Source of the DNA: Cycas panzhihuaensis
Taxonomy: Eukaryota > Cycadophyta
Reading direction: 5' to 3'
Assembly (NCBI GenBank): GCA_023213395.1
Contig: CM041465.1
Location: forward strand, 213,473,741-213,537,740
DNA: 64,000 nucleotides
The translations under genes were made by a program, and so were the position numbers. Positions 50,171-62,745 of this stretch are shown here, piece after piece. Below the pieces are notes generated by a model, which was given only the letters and a program-made list of their open reading frames with translations, did not search any database and was not told the origin of the DNA. Position 1 is the first letter of the stretch. Every line of letters begins with the position of its first letter.

Positions 50171-50179
50171 GGGTGCCCT

Positions 50180-50299
50180 ACCTCTCTCTGTAGTCCCTGA
50201 AGGACCCGCCTCTCCTCCTACAGCTCCTGATGGTCCTACCTCTCCTCCTGCAGTCCCTAATGGACCTGCCTCTCTACCTGCTACTCCTAATGGGCCTAC
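50180..50299 (-). repeat. 30-bp minisatellite coding a Gly/Pro decapeptide
   Basis: On the minus strand four units of ten codons read VGPLGVAGRE, AGPLGTAGGE, VGPSGAVGGE and AGPSGTTERG. It lies downstream of the antisense mobile-domain remnant and is probably its C-terminal tail, though currently in another frame. Confidence 0.8.
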
Positions 50300-50389
50300 C
50301 TTATCACCCCCATCATCACCATCATCATCATCTCCTCTAGGGCCAACTCTGGCTTCTACCACTCCACCTGCCTCATCATCATTATTCTA

Positions 50390-51200
50390 TGTCACCCCTC
50401 TATATGGATCTGCCATGTAGTCATCCATGGTAAAGAGGTCTAGTGATGTAGCCTCCACCGAGTGTTGGACGTGTGCTTGGTCCTCGGTCCCATAAGATAG
50501 GAGCCCACACTGAGATAGGATGTGGTCCTCCTACTGGTGCCACTACCCCAAAATGATCAAAAAACCATGACTATAGCAACATGTTATATGACAATCCTCC
50601 TCTCCCAGCTACCCGGATGGCATCCAGCTGGGTGATCAAGTTTGCTGCTATCATTGTAGCCCAATCAAGCCTCTCCTTAGCCTCGCATCTCCTCATGGTA
50701 TCCATCCATCCGCTGGTTATGTCCCTATAATTCTGTTTCTAGGATATCCAGAATAAAATGCATAATGTAATTAGCTTCCTCACCCGAGGAATCTGAGACA
50801 TAATCATACTCTGTACATGTATGCCTCTCCTCTCCCACTGGTCCTGACCCATGAAGTAGGTGGTTGCCTCCTTGTGTACCACATCATTGCTAGGTAATGC
50901 CCCTAGCAACATTGGTGCTCCTACTGCCGATACCCGCAGGATCCTCCGGATGTCTCCTAGTATGACTGTGACATCTCCCACTTGGGGGAGGTGGAATACG
51001 TGCTGCTGACGATCCCAATGTGAGACTATGTTCACTAAGAGGCATTGGTCTGATGCATACTATGGTGTCCAGATGGCCTTTAGTAGGTCATATCTCCCTA
51101 GCACTCACCTATCCGCATGGGACATCATCTCGATAAAACTGAGCATCGCCACCCTGATTTTCTCGTAGCTGTCTACCGTGATAACCACCTACAAAATGTC
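50390..51200 (-). pseudogene. Antisense plant-mobile-domain (PMD)-like gene
   Basis: The minus-strand frame around 51035-50739 reads MNIVSHWDRQQHVFHLPQVG, DVTVILGDIRRILRVSAVGA and VVHKEATTYFMG. This resembles the plant mobile domain: a W-[DR] segment, then H-x-FHLP-x-GE-x-[TV]-x-[TI]-L-x-D-[VI]-x-x-[IL]-L-x-[LV]-x-x-x-G. Upstream, LLKAIWTP fits the preceding L-[ILV]-x-A-[LIM] helix; downstream the frame continues WMDTMRRCEAKERLDWATMI with stops. PMD proteins are linked to transposons and to silencing factors such as MAIL1/MAIN. Antisense genes between integrase and 3' LTR are known in some Tat elements (for example Grande), which supports the position. The domain call is by eye. Confidence 0.6.
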
Positions 51201-51330
51201 CCAAAAACCAGTCAGAATTCCTCCATACGTACTTGCCTGCCTTCAAGACTGCCCTTCATTCTTTCTTAGTTGAGTTTTGGCATTCCTTCGGGTAATTTTT
51301 TATTTTTCAGTTAATTTGCCTTCGCATCGC

Positions 51331-51360
51331 GCTAAACTTTGCGGTATCGCAGAGTTTAGC
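51331..51360. other. Hairpin with GCGGTATCGC apex
   Basis: gctaaactttgcg, four bases (gtat), then cgcagagtttagc: a 13-bp stem with one mismatch. It lies between integrase and the second RNase H, as does the gypsy-3 hairpin at 61621-61656, which has a related loop. Confidence 0.75.
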
Positions 51361-51625
51361 ATAAGTACGATGAGTTTCGATGTCTTGCATTACCCCCTGA
51401 TAGGGGTTTTCCACCGAAAAATCTAAAATATTTTGCCCAGGTGGGCCATGCTGAGGCCCACCGGGACCAGGGCTACCTAATGCCCCAGTCCCTCCTCTTG
51501 CTAGGTCTAATTTAGAATCTAGGAGATCTTGATTTGCCCATAAAGGGCTAAAAACTACTCTAGAAAATGTCAAAAAGTCATTAAATATAAACGATAAGAT
51601 GGGTTAGGAAAAGGACGATCTACTC

Positions 51626-51773
51626 ACTGGATCTGGCCTCGCTACCACCATCTCGTCTCCCCGGTCTCACTAGTTGTCTCCGCATCCCAATCTGATGGTT
51701 CGATGTCTCTCTGTGTGCCTCTGAAGTCAGTCGGTGCTTTGCTATGTAAGGAGAAGTGCTCTGAATCGATCAT
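51626..51773 (-). pseudogene. Possible first exon of the antisense gene
   Basis: From ATG at 51773 the minus strand reads MIDSEHFSLHSKAPTDFRGT and SDWDAETTSETGE for about 44 codons. It then meets TAG shortly before a donor-like ca/gtgagta near 51626. A TATA-like box lies 40 bases upstream. An intron of roughly 450 bases would lead to the PMD part. This gene model is inference. Confidence 0.35.
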
Positions 51774-51810
51774 GAGCTTGTGAAAATAAATCTTGTTTTC
51801 ACCGAGCTTT

Positions 51811-51821
51811 CCTTATATAGG
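51811..51821 (-). promoter_or_regulatory. TATA-like box of the antisense gene
   Basis: cctatataagg on the minus strand, in a GC-rich context (gggcccctg just upstream), 40 bases before the ATG at 51773. Confidence 0.45.
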
Positions 51822-52337
51822 CAGGGGCCCTCATGGGTACTTCTTCTATTTCTCTTGCCGTGACAACTCCTAGGACCATCTCTCTCCCCTGATCACCTTT
51901 ACCTTCTAGGTCTGTCTCTCGTTTTGCCTCTGTGGCCCTCTTTTCTCCTTACCCTTTGAGTGCATTTATGGCACCCTCCTTTTCGGCCTTACGAGGTCCT
52001 TTCTGTCTCGTTTTATGTGCCACCTTTATATATGCTCGAGTTTATACTCATTTGGCTCATTTCACTGTCCTAAACCCATTTTTGCTACTCATTCGTACCT
52101 TTAAGGCTCCTAAAGGGAGTGTTCCCCCCACTTAGGACTGCGATTGGCTTCTTTAAGTGACCTTTGACACCCCCCGAAGGGGCCTTTCTATTGCTAGTTC
52201 TCTCCCATCTACCAAGTAGTTTTCTTTGCCCTCGAGTAGCCTTATTTCTAGGTCTTCCTGCCCTTTGTGGCCTTTATTGATAGCCACTTGAGCCTTCTGC
52301 ATAACTATTTTACATCGTTGAGTCCTTTTTACTCATA
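51822..52337 (+). other. Gypsy-2 region before the second RNase H
   Basis: Pyrimidine-rich 0.5 kb with no recognised gene. Frames such as 51932-52135 show no family features. Confidence 0.4.
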
Positions 52338-52910
52338 GATCATGTTAGCACTTTCTCCATCGAGACTTCTATTTGTTTTGTCATGGCATTACTCGTCTTC
52401 AGCAACGGTGGAAGTCGTAGCAACCCAGGCCCTTCTACCACCACATGGATTCTTTGTGATCCTTCTGGACATGACTTCATGTGCTCTAGGATCTTCCTTC
52501 TTGAGGCCACCAATAACGAAGCTGAGTATACAACTGTTATTGAGGCCCTTATCGATGCACTCCGCTTCCAGTGTGGATCCATCATCCTCTTCTGTGACTC
52601 TCAGGTTGTGGTGTCCCATCTCACCCAGGTCTACCAAGTGCAATTCCCATGCCTGAGGGATGCCCATGCTTGAGAGCCCTCACCTCAACTTCTAGGTCCT
52701 TGTTGGCTTCTTTTCCATCCGTTGACATCTAACATATTCCTTGAGCTTTTAACGCCAAGGTGGATAACCCAGTTCATCTCGTCCTTGATCGTCGCCTCCC
52801 TCTTCTTAGAGATCCACCTTGAGAGGCTTGTCTGGTCGCTCAGGTGCCTAAGTCTTGGGTCATCTTGTCCTTCACATCAGGATCTGTTTGCACGTCTGAA
52901 AGCTGACTGC
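52338..52910 (+). pseudogene. Second RNase H downstream of integrase (gypsy-2)
   Basis: The frame from 52383 reads MALLVFSNGGSRSNPGPSTT, then LEATNNEAEYTTVIEALIDA and ILFCDSQVVVSHLTQVYQV. After a shift near 52670 come FPSVDI, AFNAKVDNPVHLVLD. These are the four RNase H blocks (D-G-G-S-R-G-N-P-G, N-N-x-A-E, C-D-S, A-D). The first Asp is Asn in this copy, but gypsy-3 keeps YIDGG. It stands alone, 4 kb after integrase and 400 bases before the 3' LTR, and resembles the archaeal-type RNase H acquired by Tat elements. It presumably helps remove RNA during reverse transcription. Confidence 0.88.
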
Positions 52911-53310
52911 TAATGAGGTTAAACTATGGCGACCACGAGGTTTGTTTCTTTACTCTACTCCTAACATCTCTCTTAGCATATAACCTTTACTTTTTTTGAC
53001 TTGTTTCCATACATAACACCTTTTTCATGACATCTATCTAATTATATGTGTAGTCATCATCACTCTTCTATTGTACTCTTACGATCAGGGCATCCCCTTC
53101 ATTCATTATCATTACTTGTTGACTACGATGACACATAGGCAGCTCCTATGTCATCTCACCCTTGACTCTACACCCATGTGTTCCGCCACGACACTCGTCA
53201 TCACCCTTGGCTCATACCATTTTTATGCTTCTTTATATATATATGCTACTAACATTGTGTTTCCAGCATTCGCCATCGCATTACACCTCCAAGTTGCGAG
53301 GCTCTACTGT
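52911..53310 (+). other. Gypsy-2 tail before the 3' LTR
   Basis: About 400 bases without a gene. It begins gctaatgaggttaaactatgg, a phrase shared with gypsy-3 at the same place, which confirms that the two elements are related here. Confidence 0.6.
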
Positions 53311-53321
53311 CAAGGGGGCAA
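53311..53321 (+). other. Gypsy-2 polypurine tract
   Basis: caagggggcaa immediately before the TG of the 3' LTR. Gypsy-3 has caaagggggtag in the same place. Confidence 0.85.
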
Positions 53322-55830
53322 TGTTTCCTGGCTATCGGGAATGGGTTCTTAGTAAGTCAACTAAGGTAAGTGTAGGTATGGTTATATCCTTTGCCTTTGT
53401 CACTTCTTTAGAAAGGTAAATTGAAGCATCTATTTTTTACTACATGGCTGACTAATACATTTGAGTGGTCATCTTACATTCGCTGCTTGATCATATTGCC
53501 TAACACTATTTCAGCCTATGACGATCTGCAGGACATTCATCCCCATGGTACTCCATAACCCTCTTATGCACCTCCATGTTATCTCAAGCGTTAACTAGCC
53601 TATGTGATCCATTCACACCCTCATCGCCACATTGCAGCTCCTAGCACCTTACTATGAGTGATTGGTACCTTTTATCTAGTTGACAACATCTTGGGAACTA
53701 TATCTCTCTGGTGCCCCATCTGGTCTAGATCATTTCCTTGCTATGACTGTCTCTAACCATTTGGACATGGGGGTTAGCCCCACCTAGGCTTGGGGCACCC
53801 TCTTTTAGGGCTCCAAGCTCTCATTTTTTCCTCTATTTTGCATTCTATCACCACACCACGATAATGTCATGGTACCATAGTAAACATCGTCATACCGCAA
53901 AGTTTACCGCGGGGCGACTACCATAAAATATATTTTTTAATCTGTCATGGTAATTTTTATATTTTTCATGAAATTACCACATGGTTTAGTCACACCTTGA
54001 GTCCTAGCCTAACCTTAATCATCTAATTAAGTTAGGGTTAGGTATAAAACCCAAAAGGACTTCATTTTGCCTGTCTTCTTCTATCTATTCTCCTCTCCTC
54101 TTAAATTTTCACAGGTAATTTCCTGTAGGAGCGCCCTACAACATCTGAGATACTTGTATCCCAGCTTGAGATCTGCCTTCTCAAGCTCAAATCCATAGTA
54201 GTAGTCTCAAGATGCCACCTCCATGTGCAATCATTAGGTTTCACCAAGCTTCTCTTCAGGTTTCATAGACTTTACAGGGATCCACTTGTAAGCCTCATAG
54301 AACTATCATTTTCTGCCATTTTCTTAGGAAGACCTGCCATCAATCTGCCCATAGTAAGTACTACTTCATGTTTATTTCATTTTGTTCCTTTTAGCTCCTC
54401 TAAAAGAGATTGGATTGCCTTGTATATTTTTCTTTTCACAGTTTTATATCACATATAAGAGGCATCCCCTCCATCCTTTCTTATTTATCTAGCCTGCCTT
54501 CCTGCTCTTTCCTAGTTTCTCCAAGGAGGCTACGAGGAGAGGTCCTAAAAGGGCAAGAGAAAGGAGCTAAGGCGGGTTTCACACTTAACTAGGCCTACTC
54601 CTCAAGGGCAAGCCCCTTCTACCCTTTTCCTCCTCCTCTCTTGTGCCTTTCTTGGGTTACCAAGGAGCTCTCATAAGAAGGCCATCACTGGTATCAGCAT
54701 ACGTAGCCCCTTGCTGCACTGGTTCTAGGCCTAGGTGCCTCACATGGGTAGAGTTTCCAGCCCTTAGTTGTGTCACATATCATCTTTGGGTGTTAGCTTA
54801 GTCAAAAGTTGAAAGTGTCATACATTGCAACATTTGCAACGTCAGTGGTATTTGCAAATGTTGAGCTACTTGTTTCTCCCACTGCTAGCTGCTACTTAGG
54901 CTATCCTAATTTACTATTCATGCACTTGGGGGCAATGTGGAGGTGTGTACATTGGAGGGTTATCCATTCCGAGGCTAACCATCCACGTCCTTTGTCTTGT
55001 CTTGCTTATATTAAGGAGATTGGAAGTTGTTTCTTAGTTAGAAATTTATTTTGATTAAAGTGCTTTACTTGCAACATTTTAGGCACTTCACATCTACATA
55101 TATATATATATCTATTTCTCATCCTAGCAGCCCCTTGGAAAAGGGTAGAGAACTTTTACGATTGTAGGTTCTGCTACGTCATTCACAGAGAAGGAAGAAC
55201 TGCTTTAATATGGTATGTCTCTTACTTTCTTTTCGTTGGTCATGTTCGTTTCTAGTATAGTCTTTTCCTTTGCTTTTCTTGCATTTTCCTTTTAGTTCTG
55301 GGAAGCTAAGGGAGCCCCAATGCCATTTCCCTATGCTACCCACGTGTTGGGAAGCAAAAAGAGAAGTGCAAGTGGTGTAGGATAACGTCTCTACTTTAGC
55401 CACACAACCATCCAGGTATGCCGCCCTCTTCTTTTCATAGCTCTTTCCCTCTTGTTTTCTTAATCAATCTTGTTTGCATAATCAAAATGTAAAAGGAAAA
55501 GAGGAAAGCAATTAATTTGAGTCAACCCTTTGCATATGCATGCTACGCTTGCATTCTTAGGAAAGAGCATGAGATAGGAACTATGCCCTTCCACTTTTCG
55601 CTTGATTGCATACAACCCCTTTAGCCTTTGCATCTTTAGCATGCGTGATTATGTTCAATTAGTTTGCCCTCTTCATTCCCTATTCTTCCACTTAAAGCAA
55701 AAAGGGAGTGAGGACTTACATTCGGGAGTAGAGGAGAGTATATTTGTTGTTTATATACAATTTCTTTGTCTCTTGTTTACACACATAACTAGCTAGATAC
55801 CATTTTATCATCACACATCGGAGGTTGACC
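53322..55830 (+). repeat. Gypsy-2 3' LTR (complete or truncated)
   Basis: Starts TGTTTCCTGG and aligns with 38423-40951 over about 2.5 kb, to ggttgacc. It then becomes CACACA... and the microsatellite. Either the LTR truly ends here in CA, or the last 570 bases are missing. Confidence 0.85.
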
Positions 55831-58170
<2,340 letters not shown>

Positions 58171-59934
58171 GACAAATGTATGTTTACAAAAATGTTTATT
58201 AGCTTCAATCAACAAAAGAAAATAAGTAAAATGCTACCCTATCCTAAAGATCTTGTATACATGAACTGAAGAAGGAAAGGGATGTAAGGGAGAGTGCCTT
58301 AAAATAGTATGGTCTCCTATATTGTAGTCGTCTCTTAAGTGATAAGAAGTATCATGTAAATTTACAAGTTTTAGGCAATAGTTCAAAGCAAAAAAAGGGG
58401 TATGGAGATGAGATACTAAATCTCAATAGTGAGCAATAGATTGCTTGTAAAATGATGTAGCAGTTTGGGTTTGTATTGAAGAAGAATATGCGTGCATAGT
58501 GAGATAGGGCACCTTGTGGTGTTAGGAGTTGATTATCCAATGGAAAGAGGTGGAAATGTCAGAACTTACACCTCTTTTCCCTTTTCTAAACTCCTTCAAC
58601 TAGGCAATACCCTACTCACTCTCTTCTCCAACACTCTAAGGAGTTTTGTGTAAGAGGTTTCTAGTTCTTGGAGGGAGGTTTCCCAAAGGTTATAAGTGGA
58701 AAAAATATAACTAAGAATGTGCAATATGGCTTCCTTAAGCTATATGCTAAGTAGAGATAAGTCAAATAGCAAGAAAGCAAAAACAATTGATAAGAAATTT
58801 TATTCAAAACTAAGACATGGCTAGTTTTTACCCATTAGCTATGAGCAAACTTAGTGTTTGCAAAAGAAACTTATTATTGGAGCCCTTTTTCAGCACTTGA
58901 GAATACTTTTTGTGGAGAATCCTTCACTGAAGAGGATGAAGGAAGAATATAGTAGAGTATAGAGGCTGATCAGAAGATTGTGCTGCTTAAAATTTGTGTT
59001 CTTCCTATGTTTTTCTCTTGCAAGGTTGTGTATTTTATATTTTGTATAAGAAAAGTGAAAAAGGAGCATGAAAAATGATTGTAAAACCATGAATGATCAA
59101 GAGAATGAATAATTTTTTATGTTTGAATGCCCTCTCATGACTGTTAGTCCTTGATCTAGGCCAATCTCAAGGTAGAAAAGTTGTTAGAGAGAGTATTTAA
59201 TGCAAATTTTATTGTTGTTGGCTATATTTTTTATACTAATAGTTGCACTACAAATATATTTGTGGGGAGTAGAAATCAGAGCGCGGTAGACATAAATTAG
59301 AGTGGGGCAAATTTAGATTACCAGAATTAATAAAAATTAATGAAAATTAAGGGGAAGCTTAATGACAAGGGCCAGGAACTCCTCCCTAGGGCCATACAAA
59401 TTGACCTTAGGCCATCTAATGATTGATAGATGGCGAGAAAGTATAATAACCTCACAAAATTGATTTGAAACCTAATGAAAATGGTAGAAATTAAGATAAA
59501 TTAATGAAAATTAATAAAGTAATCATATGAGATTCAAATAATGAGGTGTAAATTTTTCCCTGAGGTCTCAACAAACTACCTTGGGCTACTTAAGTCATCG
59601 ATAAGGCGAGATGAAAGGGTAAAAGATGTAATAAAGGAGCAAAAATGAGTCAGGACTCAACTAAGACGGGGCTATAGGAGTGTGTAACGAACCTCTTGTT
59701 AATTAGGAGACCATTATGGGGGCTCAAAGATGCTATTAGACTGAGTCCTAGTCATCATAGGCAAATAACATGCATGAGCAAGCTAAATAAACCAAACCGA
59801 CATGTATCCAGGCAACCAAACAAGCATCATAAGAAGCAATGACTAAAATAATGTAAATAAAGTGCAAGATATAATACATACTTGTGTTTACCTGTGTGAT
59901 GATCCCCTAACCCATTCCCAACATGTGGTAAACA
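58171..59934 (-). repeat. Gypsy-3 3' LTR, inner end uncertain
   Basis: In element orientation it starts TGTTTACCACATGTTGGGAATG, similar to TGTTTCC...CGGGAATGGG of gypsy-2, followed by related sequence (caggtaaacacaagtatg against caggtaagtgcaggtatg). The far end is not defined: it merges into AT-rich DNA and then the microsatellite at about 58170. No gene is seen in the interval. Confidence 0.6.
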
Positions 59935-59946
59935 CTACCCCCTTTG
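59935..59946 (-). other. Gypsy-3 polypurine tract
   Basis: On the minus strand caaagggggtag directly precedes the TG of the LTR. Confidence 0.8.
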
Positions 59947-60484
59947 TAGCAGAACCTCATCACTCTAGAGCATGGGCCAATGGTGAATGCTATTAACACA
60001 AACATTGTCAGTAGACATGATATCCAAGAAGCAAGTGTGTCGATGACTAAGGAGGGTTATAAGTGTCACAAAAGATGCATATGGATAGGATGCATGTGCT
60101 AAAGGTAGGAGAGAAGTTTGTGACCAAATCAAACCTATAGATGTAGGACCATGAACCCAAAGCATGTATAGATGAGATGGAGAAGGGGCAACTAACGGGA
60201 ATACCCTTAGTAACACCTCTAAATAGGTAGCATGACCCTGAAGGCAAGGTTCAAAAACTTAAAGATACTCTTGGGGAAATAGGGGGATGCCTCACCATAC
60301 CAAGCTAGGATATAAACCAAGCAAGGAGGGAATTTGGTCACCATAGTTTAACCTCATTAGCGGTCATTATTCAAAGGTAAAGAGAAAGTAAAGGTCAAGA
60401 AGGAAGGTCACCTTCAGAGGGTCTCTAAAAAGGCAACCTATCAAGCAAATAAAAAGTCATGTTAGAGCTAGAGGTAACACTTAA
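59947..60484 (-). other. Gypsy-3 tail between RNase H and LTR
   Basis: About 540 bases. It includes gctaatgaggttaaactatgg near 60340, as in gypsy-2 at 52908. No gene. Confidence 0.55.
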
Positions 60485-60880
60485 CAATAGAGTTAGCTAA
60501 GCTATCAGCATCGACGCTTTGATTATGAGGAATATATCGAATATTAACCGAGGAGAAGCATGATAACAAAGACCTGGTGGTCGTAGCTAAAGTTCTCAGT
60601 ACGGGATAAAGGACCTGATAGATTTGGGTCAACTGGGATACTACAATTTAAGAGTCACAGTGTAGAATGATAGGACTGCAATGGAATCAAAGTGCATTGA
60701 TTGGGGTCTTAATGATAGCTATGTACTCTGCTTTATTATTCGTAGCCTTAGGTAAGTAGATCACATAATGTATAAAATCATACCCAAAGGGATCACAAAT
60801 GATCTAATCTATAACAGAAGGTCTTAGGTTGCCACAACTACCACCATCTATATAGATGAGTAGAGCCATGACCAAAACAA
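60485..60880 (-). pseudogene. Second RNase H of gypsy-3
   Basis: The minus strand reads MALLIYIDGGSCGN, then CDPFGYDFIHYV, KATNNKAEYIAIIKTPINAL, LHCDS, IVVSQLTQIYQVLYPVLRT and INIRYIPHNQ-like sequence ending VDADSLANSI. All four acidic positions are present (D in IDGG, E in AEY, D in CDS, D in DADSLAN). It has only a few stops. Position and sequence match the gypsy-2 copy, showing that this gene order is inherited, not a local accident. Confidence 0.88.
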
Positions 60881-62745
60881 CAACTAGAATCTCAAGGAAA
60901 AGGAGGATAGATTACTTTTTCCAAGGGAAGGACATTAAAGAAGAGAAGTTACGTAAAGGATGATGAGTCTTGAGGATCACGATTATATAAATGACTAATC
61001 AGGAGAGGATAGGAGAGACTTATAGCTAGGCTACTAAGCTTGTGGAGGGCCTACCCTACGAAAGGGAAGGGGTAGTGGCAAAAATGGGCCCATTGACTAG
61101 GCTTAAGGTTGGTACATTACTAACAAAGAACTTGACTAGGGGACTGGATCCCGTTGGGAGCAAAAGAGGTTAAAATTGTCATGAAAAATGAAGTCAGTTC
61201 ATTAAAACAAGTCCATGGAGTATAAACATGGATAAGGTTTTGAGTGAGTGGAGTAAAAGGCTCCTAGTGAAAGTAAAAAGGGCATAATAAATGCTCATAA
61301 AGCTAGGAAGAAGTAGCATCCGGGGACCATAAAGGGTCATGACCCTGAAGGAAATAAGGAGGGTCTTAAGGAGATGATCTTGATGACTCCATTAGAATGA
61401 GAAAAGGCTATAGAGGCCCAGGGAGTAGGAGGCCTAATAAGACTCAATTAGGGGCTCAGGAAGGGTTGGACCAGGGCTATAGGAGGCCCTGGTCCTAATG
61501 TACTAGACCTTTATCCAATTTTTATTATTTTTTATTTTTAGGGAGGATTTCTGTGGTATTACAGACTTTCCTATAGTACCATAGATGTTCTTATGGGGCA
61601 TAGGAAGAATCTGTAGGACCCGCAGATTTATTTGTGGTACTGTGAATAAATCTGCGAGGCAGAGGCAAAACATAGAACAATGAATAAAATTCCATATTTT
61701 ACCCTGATTTTGATTATTTCAATTTTATTAAAGGGTATTCTTTGTTCCATAGGGTGATAGATGATTAATTGGTAATGTTGTGGATGTTTTTAGGCTGTTA
61801 CAGTAGTGGATAACCACAAAAACATTGTATTGTAAAAGTTGTGTTTCACAGAGCTGATGGAGGGTTGTGATCAAGTGATATTGAGGTATTATGATTTATT
61901 GAGGATAGTATGCTCATGACAATATGCTTTAGACTAGGTGCTTTTGATTGACATAGTGTCATATTAGGACTATTGTTAGCACATTTTACATCCGCCTATA
62001 AAGATTTTGGCTTCTTAGGGCACATTGTGCCAATATATTTTGTACTATTATTGATGATTATATAGAGGCATGGACCAAATTGGTACCCCATTTTGATATG
62101 AATTATGGATTTGTTTGATTATTATGGATGTAGAGATGCATGCATGCATGATGAGTATATATATGGATTTGTATAGATTTTTGTTATATTGTATTGCTTG
62201 CATATTTATTATTGCTTGGAGTACACACAAGGCACATACGATCATCAAGTAGGTTTGGTAATCTCGTGTGGTACTTGGGCGAGAGGATTGTGTACCCCTC
62301 AAAAGGAAAATAATGTCTTAGGCAGAAAAGGAACCAAAATGGGTATGGATACCCTAAGAATCTCAAGAGGAGGTAAGATCTATTAAAGAAGGCCCTCTTT
62401 AGGTGGCAACTCGTGCTCAAAGGCAGATAAAGTTGCCTACCAGAGGGCTCAATTAGCTCATATCCCTAGATCGACAAAGAAGGAGTCAAATATGAGCATG
62501 GGGGGGTGTTTTACTATGGTGGCATATCCGCCACTACCCATGGACTGAAGGAGGGACCTTATTTATTGGGGAAAGGCATGACATCTTTAGAAAGGGATAT
62601 AACTATCCTAACAACAAATGGGGTCACTAAAAACTTAAATGCATATTATGCCCCTAATGAGGGTATTTAATGTCACATTTGAATGGTAGTTTAGGCTCAT
62701 TTCAGAGTGAGGGCTTGTTCCCTTTCTACTCAAGAGGAGAAAGAG
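60881..62745 (-). other. Gypsy-3 spacer between integrase and RNase H
   Basis: 1.9 kb with only short frames. It carries a cluster of small palindromes at 61551-61656. On the strand opposite to the element I could not find a clear PMD-like reading, so the antisense gene may be deleted or too decayed. Confidence 0.45.
61551..61656. repeat. Cluster of GGTA-core palindromes
   Basis: ctgtggtattacag (61551-61564), ctatagtaccatag (61571-61584) and a hairpin with perfect 12-base arms cgcagatttatt / aataaatctgcg (61621-61632 and 61645-61656) around tgtggtactgtg. Confidence 0.75.
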
